A DNA stretch of 64,000 nucleotides from Byssothecium circinans (taxonomy: Eukaryota; Ascomycota; Dothideomycetes; Pleosporales; Massarinaceae). Shown here in pieces: positions 8,419 to 21,228 of this stretch. The translations under genes were made by a program, and so were the position numbers. Below the pieces are notes generated by a model. That model saw only the letters and a list, made by a program, of their open reading frames with translations. It was not told the DNA's origin and did no database searches. The stretch covers positions 320,191 to 384,190 of the forward strand of contig ML976985.1 of assembly GCA_010015675.1 (NCBI GenBank), in the 5' to 3' direction. Numbering within the stretch: position 1 is the stretch's first letter; each line of letters starts with the position of its first letter.

Positions 8419-9516
8419 TCATAGAGAGTTTTCTACTCGGACCAGCTCCTCAAAGGAGTCGCGCCACTTGCGAGTCTCCTCCTTGTTCGGCCTCGGGAGG
8501 GGCTTACGAGCATAACCGCCATATGCGAAGTGAGCCATGAGAGCAGCCTTGGTACCAATGATGCCGCCTTGAATGGCTACCCAGTCACCACGAGCCACGA
8601 TAGCTTGCAGCTTACGGGCTTCTGCATATTCGCCTGCCTCAAACAGCTGAATGAGTTTGACACATACTTTGGGAGCGATATTCGCCATGCCACCTATGAT
8701 ACCAGAACCACCTCCAATAAGAGTTTGGATGGTGAAGTCGACGGAACCACCCATGCACATAAAGCCTGACCCAGGGTCGGAAACGGTTGCTGCTCGTGTG
8801 GCTGCAGCGATTCTGTTCAATTTGCCAGTGTTTCCGCAAGTCAATTTGCAGCCGACAATGTTGGAATGTTTCGACAGCTCGATGATGGCATCCGAGCTGA
8901 GGTCGAGACCAGACACGGCGCCTGGATAGTTGTAGATGATGATAGGAACAGGAGATGCAGTGGCTACATCGCGGAAAAAGCTCATAACGGTGTCCTTGCA
9001 AAAGAGGCCTTGGTAGTACGCCGGCGGCAGTACTAACGCATAGTCTCCGCCAGACGAAGCTGCTTCCTCGCAGAGTTCAATGGTCTCTCGAGTGGACTGG
9101 GCTCCACAACCGACAATGAGAGGCATGTAGCCAAAACCAGCCTCGTCAAGAGCTTTGCGGGTAGTCTTGGTGATGAGGTTGCGCTCCCTGTGTGACAAGT
9201 GAACGGCTTCGCCATTCGATCCCTGGGTGGTGATACCGGCAACCCCTGCCTTTGCCAGGCGGACGGCATGCTTGGCTGTGGTTTCCAGGTCGACGTTGTC
9301 GTTGACGGGGTCGAAGAAGGCCACAGTTGGAACGTAGATGCCTGGTACCAGTGACCGGCGGACGCCTACGTCATTCGATTCGACGGAGCTGGTTTCGAAG
9401 GAGTCGTTGTATTGGACCATATTGTAAATGGACTGAACGGCTTGGTGATGGAGAGGGAAGCCTGAGGGAGAATTGAAGCTTGTTGCAGGAGAAGGTGCGT
9501 CTCGATGCGGTGACAT
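8419..9516 (-). CDS. Dihydrodipicolinate synthase/N-acetylneuraminate lyase family aldolase
   Basis: Class I aldolase with a TIM barrel. Visible are GIYVPTVAFF at the start of the barrel, the pyruvate-binding TTQGSNGEAVHL loop, the catalytic Tyr in IIYNYPGA, and the Schiff-base Lys in VGCKLTCG. The barrel covers about residues 50-340. Fungi make lysine by the aminoadipate route, so this is not a lysine enzyme. Fungal members are typically 2-keto-3-deoxy acid aldolases, such as the L-threo-3-deoxy-hexulosonate aldolase of D-galacturonate use, or 4-hydroxy-2-oxoglutarate aldolases. I cannot choose between these. No intron is needed. The start at 9516 (MSPHRDAP, 365 aa) is preferred; the frame stays open to 9723, and 9420 (MVQYND) is an alternative. 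Confidence 0.88.
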   Translation of the reverse strand: MSPHRDAPSPATSFNSPSGFPLHHQAVQSIYNMVQYNDSFETSSVESNDVGVRRSLVPGIYVPTVAFFDPVNDNVDLETTAKHAVRLAKAGVAGITTQGSNGEAVHLSHRERNLITKTTRKALDEAGFGYMPLIVGCGAQSTRETIELCEEAASSGGDYALVLPPAYYQGLFCKDTVMSFFRDVATASPVPIIIYNYPGAVSGLDLSSDAIIELSKHSNIVGCKLTCGNTGKLNRIAAATRAATVSDPGSGFMCMGGSVDFTIQTLIGGGSGIIGGMANIAPKVCVKLIQLFEAGEYAEARKLQAIVARGDWVAIQGGIIGTKAALMAHFAYGGYARKPLPRPNKEETRKWRDSFEELVRVENSL

Positions 9517-12500
9517 GTTGGGGTGCTTAGAAAAAGATCGGGCAACTTTATACTGACAAAGATGCGGAGAGCGGAGACTTGTGACAAAGAAGAACTCAGA
9601 AGAGGAATAGCAATCCTTCGATGAACGGAACGGGTACGTTAGCAAGACTAATGATGTCCTACCGAGGATAGTACGGATACTTAAATACTCCACAAGCCGG
9701 AGAAGCAGGACGGCGAACTCCAAGCCCTACGCGAGTGTGGGGGTACAGCTGACGGCGGGATCAGGAGGACTAGGGATGGTAAGCAAAGCAAGTACCCTCT
9801 CTACCCCGTAAAGAACGAGCAGGCCTGGTTGTGACGACCAAAGGGGCGGTGACTGAGGAGGCGCTGCAGGGTTTTGGATGTCAGGCACAGCTGTTTGCGC
9901 CTTGGCCAACAGGCTGGAACAGCCAATGATACATAATGTGTCCAATTGAGTTCTTTTTTTCTCATCACGTCGCAATAATGGCAGCTGGAAATGAAAGCTA
10001 CTAGATCTTGGCGGAGGTGTTGGGCAGGGGCACGCCTGGTGACGATCTCGCTGCAAGCGGCGGCAACAGGCTGCTGATAGGGGGATCCTTGCCACCGTCT
10101 CGCCCGTGCAGAGGGTTGGCGGGCTCGAGCAAGCATCGCAGAGGCGGTTTGGGGATTTTAGTGTGGGGGTGGGGCAGAAGAGGTGTGAATTGGACCTGTT
10201 CATCATCTGATATCGCGACACAGCCCCGCCCATCGTGGTACCAGTCGTCGCCCACTGTTTGTTTTGAACACTGCAGCAGCCTGAAAGCAGAGACAATGAG
10301 AAGAGGATGACAAAAAGATGCAAGACGTGGCAGGCCTGACTGGGGGTACTTGTCACAAGATCACACAGCGTCATGTCCGCACGAAGGAGAAAACGTCGGT
10401 CGTGTGCCCCCACGCCCGATTACTCCCGTGGCGCAATGGGCCCAGTACCTTCACACTTTCCCACTGCTCGCACATTCCTTCTGTCGTGAAGGCATCAAAC
10501 ATTAACGTCTGGTCATCATCTTTGTCTTTTGCATGTCAAAGATGGCTTCAATTCGCCAGTGGTTATTTGTCTCACCTTGCTGCCGTGGAGCCGAGTCCAC
10601 CATCAAATCACTAACCCCGTCGACAACATGCACTGTGTACCTTGGACATGCGTCGGCAGTCGTAGAGCAGACGACCCGGAGGAGTGGAATAGCTCCGGCT
10701 TCCCACTGCTCGTCCTTAAAACCCCCCAGCCAGTGGCGGTTTGGTCGTTCGTCGTTCGTTGCGGTGCCTGATTGCCGAGGGCTCTCGTATGTTCCCCCAC
10801 GGGCCCACGCTGAGTTCGTGGCGACACACAGCGACAACACCACAGAACCGACGTGCGGCATTAACCCGACAGCGTGCTGCTCTTTTCCGAGCTGGCAGTG
10901 AAATAATGCATTCTGGCGTGTCCTCAGTCGGGGGAAGGCGGACCCGGATGTCCGACGGCCTTTCTACGTTTCCACAACTCACACGGGCACGAGAGGCAAA
11001 GTTTTTCCCTGCACCTCAACGTGGACTCCTCGTAATGGAAATCTAATGCATCGAAACCCCGAATTTCAGCTAGGTCTGGAGCAGTGTGTTGTGGTCGACA
11101 GCAGGGAGTATGCACTCAGCCTCAGCAGAAGTGGCCGAAAGAGGGCCCGAAACTTTGGCCAGCCCATTACCCCACAATTTGTCGATCCCGGCTCCCCCCC
11201 CGCTTTACGACCACGTTCACCCTCTGACGCAGTTCTGACTGCGCTTCCTGACTTGCATGATGCCCAGTCGACCCCTCGATCAGCTTTTTTCTCCAGTGCC
11301 GCTGCCCGCAGCAGGCCCATGTTCAGAAGCGTGTAACTAGAAATAGACACCCCGAGGCTTCACAAGAGAATAAGCGACCTAGGCGCAATCTTGAATGCAA
11401 CGTCACCGTTTATCGCACGCCATCTGACGCTCTTGCTGTCAGCCATTGCTAGTATCATCGGTAAGGTACTTTTGCTGCGTGAAAGTGGATTCGAGGGGGC
11501 AAGAGACTGCTCGGGTTGGGCTTAGGTACCAAGTACTCCAAAGCATTCTATGCCGCCATTCCCTGGGATATTCAAGGGAAGACGGAAATTTGCCGCGAAC
11601 TCAACTAGCGTGGGGTGTCTGTGTCTGTGTCACAAGGATCCATGTCGCGGCGATGGGGAATAATCTTTGCGTTCCAGTTCAAACGGCGAAGTAAGAGGAG
11701 GATCTGGAGAATATTATCATACAACATGTGAACGGAGCTCAAGGCCGAGCTGACAATCGCCGCACAGAAGAAGCGACTGCTCAGTGGCACGGCGTAAGCC
11801 CATCACCAGATCAACCACAGGGTAATAATCCTTGGACTTGCATGCCATGGCGCAACGTGCTTTCGGACCCTGCTAAACGATACCATCATAGACGGAAACT
11901 TCAGTATGTATTGCACTGATCAACACAGCCAGTTTCTCTAGGTGTATCTCGCACTCGTTTCGACGATTTGAAACGCCTGCTTCTCACGACGAACATTCCG
12001 CGTCGTGAAAGCGGGCTCATTTCTCACTAAGTGGCGAGGCAGCACTCACTCGGGCAGCTTGTCGATCTGTTCTAGTCATTTCACTTAACCAGTTCGGTAA
12101 CCTTTTATTCAGCTTTACGAGAAAATGGCAGCCATCACCTCATCCCCAACCCCAACCCCGACTCTTTTCCAGCAAATAACAACAGCCGACCACGACCCAG
12201 AGCCCCATGGCCACCTCGTGGTTACATCCCACTCATGCCATCGAAGGGGCCATGGGTAAGCATACGATCCGATCGGACGGTAAAAAGCGTGGGATGCTTC
12301 CATCGGACCTTGACAACCGGGAGACGACGTGGGATGCCAAGTTACCAGGAGACAAGTCTATACTACCGAAGACCCGACATTATTTGCCATCCTCAACAAT
12401 TTGGACCCGGTGTCGTGCGCTCAGGAACGGGGATCATTACAGTCACCCCCACGTCGTTTCGGACCGTTTTAACGGTCATCGTAAGGTATCCCTCGGCAAT

Positions 12501-15500
12501 GAAAGTCATGATACTCTCGAGTTGAGTCAGACACTTACCGATCCATTAACCTCGAGAAACCGTCGAAAATGCCTCAATTGCATGCAGAACCAGTGTTGCA
12601 TGGGGCTGTGATGCATAGATGACCGACAGCAGTGGCCTTGGCTGTGAGGGGAACGCACCTCGATAGTCAACGTATGCAAAGTTAGAACGACTCGTGCGCC
12701 GTATACCAAGGACCAATGCAGACTTCAACTACAGACTCTCTCCTGGCAAAGCAGCAAAGCGTTCATAGGTCCGCATGCAGGCAACAGCTAGGCGAGGGCA
12801 CACACCACTTCAAGCAATGAAAATATATACAGTGCGTCCTGTGTGTCGTCTAATATGGAGGGGATTGCCAAAGTGGGTCGACAGCATCTTCCTAAGTCCG
12901 CCTGCCCCGCACTCCACAACTTCTGGTAGCCAAGTCCGCGAGTTTACAAAACATCATACGATCAAAGGACTCTTAAATGCTGGGGGTATGACAGTGGCGC
13001 TTCACGTCATTGGCATTACGGAGAGTAGGTCCGGTGACCATCTTTGCGTTCAGCTCCAGGTACTAACATTGTAGTAGAAAGGCGCAGTTGCCCGCGATTA
13101 GGTACACAGCGTACTGTTACGGCCCTTGTTTTCTCTGATAGTTAACTGTAGAATCCCCAAGGTCACGCGACTTGAATCGATCCACTGTAGCCAAGTGCTG
13201 GGATTACCGGCCGTGGAAGCTTCGCGGGACCGTTTGAAGAATCTCAACTCTATCGTACGAAATCTGACGACAACTCCAATGTACATACACTAAGTAAGAA
13301 GCCGCGCCAAAATCCAACATTTTCTGATTCTTTATGTTAGATTTTCAATACTCGAATTACTTCGGGAAGCGACTGTACTAGAAGTTACTGTCCAGTGTCT
13401 ACACATTTCCTTTCCCAACACGTCCGATCTCAACGAGCAAGTACCACCCTTCACTCGTCTCATTGAAATGCCGGATTGAATCCATTAAGCCTCCAAGTTA
13501 AATATTGGTGCTTTCTGACCACTTTCCAATCGTTCCTTTCCTCATTCTCATTTTCCCGCACTGTTCTCTCGCGTCGTTGGGGCAAGACAAACTACTTCGA
13601 ATTCCACTAAGCCATTCCCACTAGATGACGGCTTCTCATTCAAAGACCGGTCAAGATAATCGCCTCTTACAATTATATATGCAAGTCCATGGACTTCGGC
13701 AGCACGTCAATCCACGATGTTGCGCATCACTATCCACGAGTACGGAGTGAACAGTCATCTGCGAGGCTAGGTTAACTACGCTGGCTTTCTCTGTGTATGA
13801 ATTGGTAAAGGAACGTTCTCATTGCTCGGACTTGTTCTACCATAACCGTCAAAAATTTATGCACACAACAGGAGACGATGACATCAAGTCGCTCGTCAAG
13901 CGCCTAGCTTAGGAGGTAACTAAGTTGTTGATCTGAGCAGTTGACTGTGCAACTTGCGAGTTCTGGCGCAAATCACAGAGACCAACACAGTTTATGGCTA
14001 TCAATGGAGAAATTTGACGGAGAACATTTAATGTTTTAACGGTTCAAGTAAGGAGGTGAAGATTTATTACTAAGCAGAAAAACGTAATGACAGATCATGA
14101 TCACCCCCATCAATGGACCGTCACCGTCACGGTTGGTTATCATTGGCTCCAGGCGGTAACCATTTGTTATAGCCCTGCGGCGCAGCTCCCTAGCCATAAT
14201 TATCTGATCCGTCGGATTCCCACTGAGCCTCTGAGATACACATTTGAACGGTTAGTGAAATGCCCAGGTTAGCTCCTCGCGCTGTCCGGTTGGCTGACGG
14301 TGAAATAGCTTGAAAGATCTTCGGACGCCAACTACGTACTCTAGATATTACCATTATGGTTGCTATTTCCCTAAAATAGGGGCATTTTTTTACATCTTTT
14401 AACCCCTATTTTAAAGTCTAAAACACCCTAAAGTAGGGTGATTTTTATGCGCAATTAGGGGTTCTTTCCCTAAAATAGGGTGTTTATCCCCTATTTTAGG
14501 GAAAACGAGGTTATAGTGACAGTATGGACGGGCAGACCCACCCGCAGACTCTGGACTTTTTCTTCTTTACCAACCCTAGTAATTTGAATATACTGACCTT
14601 CACCCTGCGACTATATATTCAGCGAGAGAGGGAAGGAGGTAACTTCCTAAATATATGTATTTAGGTGCGTTTTGATTAAATTTCCGTTACAATCAATTTG
14701 CAAGAGACTTATCCTGCAGGGCGCGCAACCTTGGATCACAATGAGATAACCTGAGGAAAATCTTCACGCAAGCTTGGGAATCATATATAGCTTAGTTAAT
14801 TACGGGCGCCTTGAATTCAACTATATAGGGAATTACTAGTACGCAGACGGAAAAGATGTATATTTAAGGTGTATTTTTTGCCCTAGCACTGCTAAACCTT
14901 TAAATAGACCACCTATCCGTTATTTTTAATCCTCTTATCAAGATCGGTACAAGCTCTATCTCTTTACCACGTTGAATGGGTACAAGCGTAATAGCCAACA
15001 AACTATCCCCACGCACACCAGCTTATCAGAAGGCAACAGTCCGGCTACAAATGAGCCCTTCACCGGTGACGCCTAAGCTCACGTCAAACCAGGCCCAGCG
15101 AGTCTTCACCGGAAGCAAAAGGCAACCAAAGAACAAAAAGCTCATCCCGTACCAGCGACCAGGCTCGCACACTCCTGCCAGCGGTCAGTACCAGGTCCTT
15201 GCAGCATCCGGGAGTGGCTGCGGGCCGCGACAGGCATATGCCTTATCTGGAACGTGGTCGCGTGGGGTTTTTGTATTTTTACTTTTTCTTCCTCGTTTCT
15301 GCTTTATGGTGATTAGGAGATAGCGGGACTTCAGTGTGGCTTGTTCGCTAATTGCATAGTCGCTGTACGTCTGCAGCCGCATATAACTATTTGCTCAGAT
15401 CTACTTTCTCGCTCTGTATCAATTCCGGTGAACTGCTCGAAGGTAGGTTTGCTTTTTGTGTCTTCCGTATAGTTGCAGTAAGATAGGGGTGGTGTACGTG

Positions 15501-15971
15501 AGGTCGTCTTTGCTTTTGTGCTGTGCAGTGAGCGAGTTTGATCGTTTCATAAACGAGATAGATTTGCTCCTGTATGCCTGAGTGGTAGGTGCTAACCTTA
15601 TTATCTTGACTACCATTTTGAAGACCGGGAGGAGCTTTAAATAAATACACGGTATTTATGAAAGTATTGTAAAGTTGTTAGAGGAATGTTGTTAAGAAGT
15701 GAGATAAATTTTTATAGTGATACATCTATATTAGCGACCCAATGAGCGACTTTAAAGAAGGTTAAAAGACGCGGTGTCAAGCGTTTCTCCGTGCGCGTCA
15801 TTACATGGATTGGCGTTCTTGTGCACCTTCCCTAATATGACTGTTGTCACTAGTGGAGGAAGTTGCGACTCTGAGCAACCGCACTCACCCCGCCTCACCA
15901 GACCTTCACATTACTCATCGCCGCCTTGCCCTAGCCTTCATCTCTCTCGACCGTCGCCGCCGCCGCCCAAG
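9517..15971. other. 6.4-kb gene-poor region
   Basis: No frame here shows a recognisable family, and the many short open frames lie on both strands without splice support. The first 1.5 kb is GC-rich with C-rich tracts, and 14350-15900 is AT-rich. The one structured piece is the inverted repeat at 14366-14504. The frame at 14976-15323 (115 codons) has no recognisable features and is not called. Confidence 0.5.
14366..14504. repeat. Fold-back repeat built from CCCTAAAATAGGG units
   Basis: The outer arms TTTCCCTAAAATAGGGG (14366-14382) and CCCCTATTTTAGGGAAA (14488-14504) are exact inverted copies. At least four more complete or degenerate copies of the CCCTAAAATAGGG unit lie between them in both orientations. 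The unit includes the telomere-like hexamer CCCTAA. It could be a small fold-back mobile element or a protein-binding cluster. I see no target duplication. Confidence 0.6.
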
Positions 15972-16635
15972 ATGGCTCCCACACTCCGCCAGACTACCAA
16001 AGCGAAGACCCGAGCGAGCGAGGAGGATTCACGCCCGTGGCGTCACCGCGTCCCTCGCCACAAGCTCTTTCCCAAAAACAAAGGCCTCGTCAGCTTGAAG
16101 ACGCCGAAATGGTTGGCGCACGCGTAAGTCAATCTACGATTTTAGTGAGGAGAACAACGACTCACTGAAATGCAGCACCATCGCCAACGCTACGCACTCA
16201 CCTCTACTCCGTCTGCCAGCTGAGCTTCGAACAAGAATCTTTCAGTACGCCATGAGTGTGCCAAACATGATCATCTTGCCGATCGGCCAGCGCCACACCT
16301 ATGGACCCGTAGATGACAAGCTACCAGCGCTTCACCTCCCTGGAGTCTGCCGTCAGATCTACTCGGAAACAGCGACCATGGCCTATGGTGAGAATTGTTT
16401 CAGCTTTTGGACGTCGGGCGTCTTGTTGGCGTGGTTGTCGAAGCGGACGCCTGCACAACAAGAAGCAGTCTACACACTCCAGGTGGGTGGTTGGTTGCGT
16501 TTTACTCAAGCTAAGAAAGCGGGGCTAGAGGATGAAGTGAAGAAGATCTGCCCAAAGTTGAGAGAGATTGCGTTTTTTGGGAGTGAGTTTCTCGGAATGG
16601 GTTGGTCGCGGTACACTGGAATCAGTGCAGCATGA
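15972..16635 (+). CDS. 2EXR-like fungal protein, function unknown
   Basis: Two exons: 15972-16123 and 16176-16635. The intron (16124-16175, 52 nt) has GTAAGT, a CTCAC branch-like site and CAG, and phases match. The product is 203 aa. After a basic N-terminus comes the family signature: LLRLPAELRTRIFQYAM, then a variable part, then LPGVCRQIYSETATMAYGENCFSF. This pattern defines a large group of ascomycete proteins (2EXR family), often related to F-box or HET contexts, with no established biochemical role. The gene is convergent with the PTR2 gene. The related 2EXR gene lies at 25180-26025. Confidence 0.82.
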
Positions 16636-17110
16636 TCGGAGGATTGGAGCAGCGGCGAATGATCTTTCAGCAGGGTCGACACAGTCGTACAGTGTGATGA
16701 AGTCTTCGAATGAGAATGTCTTGGCTGGTAATGCTACTGTTCGAACAATGACCTGGCAATGCGACTGGATTTTAATTCTAGTCTTCAAGGAGAAAGGAGG
16801 GTGTTTTTGCCATCTCCTTACTGCTAGACCAGAGAATTGGGGGGGCTTTTCGTCGGAGCAAATATGGGAAGGATACCCAGGCTTTTGCCACACATCTCCA
16901 AGCGCTTTTGAGAATCAGCCATCTCTGAATATGATAGGGATTCAGGCGGAGGTATGGGAAGGTACCAGGCCACCTTGCACAGCGAACACCGATAGCACAC
17001 TTTCCAGCAGAGATTCTGTCTTCTCAACCCGTCTTATTAGAAAAGTACGTAACTTCATTATCTTCCCCTCATTACACATCTTACAGCAATATAATACCGC
17101 CCACTTCCAC
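16636..17110. other. Convergent 3' intergenic region
   Basis: Lies between the ends of the 2EXR-like gene and the peptide transporter gene. Nothing recognised. Long open frames that cross it (such as 16568-17800 plus) are read-through into antisense of the transporter. Confidence 0.6.
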
Positions 17111-19074
17111 TCAAGCCTCCTTATCAGCATGATGCAAGCCCACGGTCCTCTCCTCCTTCACACTTCCACGCCTCAACGTCGGATCCTTGTCATAATCCTC
17201 ATCAAGGGCATTCATCTCGTCTTCGGTGGCGTTCAAATGATGGAAGATGATCCAGATCAAGCAACCCGCAACAAAACTGCTGACGGCCAAACCTACATAC
17301 ATCCACTGAATCGCTGGATCGTACAACACGGGGTTCAATCCCTCGCTAATGGCCGATCCGAAAGCGTTGGTGAGAAGGTACATCGACTGCACGAACGACT
17401 TCATGCTCGGTGGCGCCTTCGTGTACGCATATTCGAGACCCGTGACCGAGGCGAAAATCTCAGAGATACCGATGAGCATGTATGCGCCTGTTTGAGTGGC
17501 AACGTGGATATTGTTTCCGTGGGCGACACCGTCAACGATACTGGCGTCGCAGAGGGGCGCCGAGTAACACGGTCCTGCTTTGTATATGTAGTATTGGATC
17601 ACAGCGGCGTAGACCATGGCGAAAGAGGCGATCCAAAATCCGGCTACGATACGGTTGATGGGCGGGAACGGGATCTTTGCTTTACGGAGCGCGGGGAGGA
17701 CGAAGTAGTCCATGATCGGGATGAAGATGAGGATGGCAATGGGGTCGAAGTTTTGCATGAGATCGTTTGGGATGCCGTGGAGGGCCATCTGACCAGCTAA
17801 TGTGCGTTAGCGTTGTGAAAAATTGAGATATAGAAGGGATATGATACCTTGTGAGATGAAGTTATTGGAGAACTGCCCATACACAACCCAATAGATGGGA
17901 TAGAAACAAAAAACCTGACAAGCGACCAGAGCACGCTTGACCTCCTCGACGAAATGGTCATCCCATTTCAGAATCACTTCTCGACCCATAGCTGCCTGGT
18001 AGCTCGGCTTCGCAGCATCGCGGCTCCGGCCCTTGATCATCATCCAAATTACGCGGAACGAGTCGGTGATGATGCTTCCCTGCGGCGGGCGCACAACATA
18101 CACCTTACGGCCCAGGACAAGTGTCAGCGTTCCGACCATGAACATGCAGAGGCACAGCAAGAAAGCGGCCCAGAAGTCAATATCGCGCTCCATGTAGGGG
18201 GTCGCCAACAACGCAAGGCATCCGACGTTGATACAGAAGTAAAAGACCATGTAAATGCGCTGGATCGTGATGGCCGGGTCAATGATGACGCGCTCGCCGG
18301 TCTTGGGCTCGACTTTGACGACCATGCGGCGGCGCTTGTACTGATCAGCGATCAAAGGCGCGACGTTCGACTTGATACCGCCAGTTCCAAGACCGATAAT
18401 CAGGATGGCGGCGATGAAGCCACCAAGACCTGCGCCATGAGAGAGAGCGGTTGGAATCGAAGTGAGGGTCAGGATGATCAGACCGACTAGGTAGACGAAA
18501 CAGAAGATCAGGATGGTGTTGTATTTCCCCAGGTACTGGTCGGCAATGATAGCTCCCAGGATGGGAGTCACATAGCACCAAAACTGGAAAAAGGTTGAAA
18601 GCCCAGTGGCTCCTCTGTGTCCCATACCAAGCGCGCCTACACCCTGTGATCCATCGCGAGGACGCTGGATATAGTTCTGGAAAAGACCGGAGGCACCGTA
18701 GTAGGTGAAGCGTTCGCACAGTTCGACGACGGCGACGAGGAAAGCAGCCTTGGGAAGCGGTTCGCCGACGTGTTGTAGGGTTCTTCTCTCTTCTGCAGTT
18801 GGGAATTCGCCGTCTAGAGGCTCATCGTCGACAGCAACGCCCTTGGCGGAAGGCGAACCGGAGGACGGAGTATGCTCAGCTTTCTCATCGACGACAGCGT
18901 GCGCAGGCAGGTCGCCTCCAGCAAGGTCCTTGGTTTGTGGATGGGCGGGAGTGTCCAGCATTTGTTTGGCTCTACAATCACCATCAGTCCACCCGTGCGC
19001 ATTGATCCGACCGATTGTCAGTGGAAGAATCACTCCACTTACGTTACAGCCTCGACCTCGTGCTCTGCACTCAT
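17111..19074 (-). CDS. PTR2: PTR2-type proton-coupled di/tripeptide transporter
   Basis: Three exons: 19074-19043, 18971-17848 and 17796-17111. The introns are 71 and 51 nt with GTAAGT and GTATCA donors, and the total is 613 aa, normal for fungal PTR2. It takes up di- and tripeptides with protons at the plasma membrane. The proton-coupling ExxER motif is in VVELCERFTYYG, and the POT/PTR signature region includes FFQFWCYVTPILGAIIADQY. VFYFCINVG matches the second family signature (FYxxIN). There are about 12 hydrophobic segments with hydrophilic ends. The tiny first exon (MSAEHEVEAV) was chosen because the splice restores frame and gives a clean cytosolic N-terminus. A longer unspliced frame reaching 19330 has no good start. 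Confidence 0.93.
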
Positions 19075-21228
19075 GTTTGCCGTCTATATGCGTCCTCACG
19101 CCAACAGATGAAAGCGCACAGATTGAAGAACGAAACGAAACGGGTTGGAACAGTAACAGTTCCACCAGGAGCGCGCGCAAGCAACACAAGAACAGGAAAA
19201 GAGGAGAAAGCGAAACAGTCCCTCCATATTTAACCACGCGAACCATGATGATCCCACCATTCGAGCCTGTACTCCACTCTTCATCAATAATCCTGGTCGT
19301 GCCACCCAAATACCCATGTCGGATGTCCAAGGCCGCAGAGTGGTAACAAGCACACTCAAGCTCATATCGCTGCGCGATGTAACATGTGCATCCAGGTCCT
19401 AGGCTCTATGCGGCAAGCCTGCCGCGCCCTAATGGCCAATCAAGCTTCCTTCTTGGCGCCTTAGCGGCGCCACCATCCTGTGCGGTTTGGTGGCTGGTCT
19501 TTCTGCCTTCTTGTTATGGTATCGAGGGCTGCGGTCATGATGTAGGATTTGGAGGATGGGGAGCGGAGTGGATGGGATCATATTTCTATCGATGATGGAT
19601 GACGGGGGTTGCTGATGATAAGGGATTGCGAATTCGAAGGCTTTCCTGGAACGATAATATACATGAAATAGTGATTCTAACACTCCGCGGTGGGTTTTTT
19701 TTTGTTTCAACGAAGACGCAACCGATGGGATCTAGGGCTATCATCGCTACTAGAGATGGCTCGATAGTGACACCATCCATGGACGGAAATGCCGGTAATA
19801 AACTGATAATGAAGGGACAGTCGGGTGCATCACGCGACCTTAGTTCTCTGCGCAATGCGGCAACGATCATATACCGTGCGTACTCCTACAACAATCGAGA
19901 TACCTTTGCTTACCTCGTCGGACGTCCCAACCACCGTCCCGCTATTACGATCCTGCCAGATTCGGAGAGCCTGTGCCTTCTCTCGCATGACATCACTTTC
20001 GGTCAATCGTACGATACGATTGCATCTACGGAGTACGGTACAGTATCAGTGATCGGCGAAATTTCGAAACTTAACTTCGGCCGAACTTCCCTGCCCATAT
20101 CCTCGGAGTCACACCGGCGAACATTGAACTATCTCTTCGCTTATTTCCAGCGGTTCACGGAAAAACGCCCACTCACAAAACATCACTCTTGCTGAAGGCT
20201 GGCCAGCTCACAACTATAATATTTTTAACGCATTTTTACATCCATTAGGAACTAGAAAGCTTTAGCTTTATTCCTAAAGTATTATTATTAAATAATTCTT
20301 ATATTTCATTGTGTAGGGAAGCTTTAGAGGAGGAAGATTTGTTATTATTTGCCGTTTTTCCGTGAACCGCGTGCGTGTCTACTCTCCTCCCGTTCCTCAC
20401 GAATCTACCATATTATTGCAGTAGTTTCCCAAACCTCCGGCTCTGATTCTCCACTGTACTTCTCGTTTGCCCCCCGGCGCTACCGCAAGTAGAAAGCATA
20501 GTGGAAAAGCGTTTAGGGTTTGATATCTTACCTCGGGACCGGAAATACCGAAGCTTTATCTAGTCATCGCCACACATACTTCCGATAACGACTTACCTTC
20601 TAACTCAAACTTTTACATTCACGCGCCGAATGATGCTGATGCAATTCACGAACACGACGGTGTACAATACATGCAAGGCGACTCGAGTCCTAGCTAGTGG
20701 TTTCTAAAGTTCATAATCAAGAATGCACGATAAATAAATGAACCTCAAAGGAACGTCCAATCGGGTCGAAAGGATCCTCCGCCTACGGACAACACCTCTG
20801 TAGTCTACAACCAAATGATCACTCTGCATCAACGTGAGCACTTAGGAAGGAAAGAATTGAGGCATGTTGATTCATGATGCTCTTTTTGATTGGTCATGTA
20901 CAATCAATGCATCCAATTGCTGCATGCTTCCCAAAATCCAGATAAGAAAGAATGGTAAGAAAGTACAATGATGATGGCAGCTGAGCTCAGCTCGTGCAGT
21001 CAAACGAGCTGTTGACCAGCACAATCACCACCCCTGCACCCAGCTTTCGGGGTCAGCAAAGAGCCGCCAACGCCATATGATGCAGATAAAATACACCCTG
21101 ACAGAAAGAAAGTTGTGCTGAGCCTTACCGCTGACTCCCGGCCTATTAGCAACTTTTCGCGCCTCACCACAACATGACCATACCCTATAATATACAAAAC
21201 AAAAGAGATTCCCATGGAGAACGGCGTT
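19075..21228. other. Intergenic between PTR2 and the zinc transporter
   Basis: Promoter of PTR2 on the left and 3' flank of the CDF gene on the right. The 198-codon open frame at 19599-20195 has no recognisable features and runs into the repeat element at 20150, so it is not called. The only structured feature is that 221-bp element. Confidence 0.5.
20150..20370. mobile_element. MITE-like element with 18-bp terminal inverted repeats
   Basis: GCGGTTCACGGAAAAACG at 20150-20167 and its exact reverse complement at 20353-20370 enclose AT-rich non-coding DNA (about 221 bp in all). Size, AT-richness and terminal repeats suit a MITE. I could not see a clear target-site duplication, so a chance or structural inverted repeat remains possible. 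Confidence 0.55.

Noticed and set aside
9727..10413. 228-codon minus-strand frame with a hydrophobic stretch like a signal peptide
   Set aside because: Composition is Cys/Ser/Pro-rich and irregular, other frames overlap on both strands, and it sits in the upstream region of the aldolase gene.
14976..15323. 115-codon frame in the gene-poor region
   Set aside because: No family, no splice support, and low-complexity basic composition.
16568..17800. Open frame of 410 codons on the plus strand
   Set aside because: Its larger part is antisense to the third exon of the PTR2 gene and it has no family signature; it is a codon-bias shadow.
19599..20195. 198-codon plus-strand frame
   Set aside because: No recognisable domain, and it ends inside the MITE-like element, so the open frame is probably chance.
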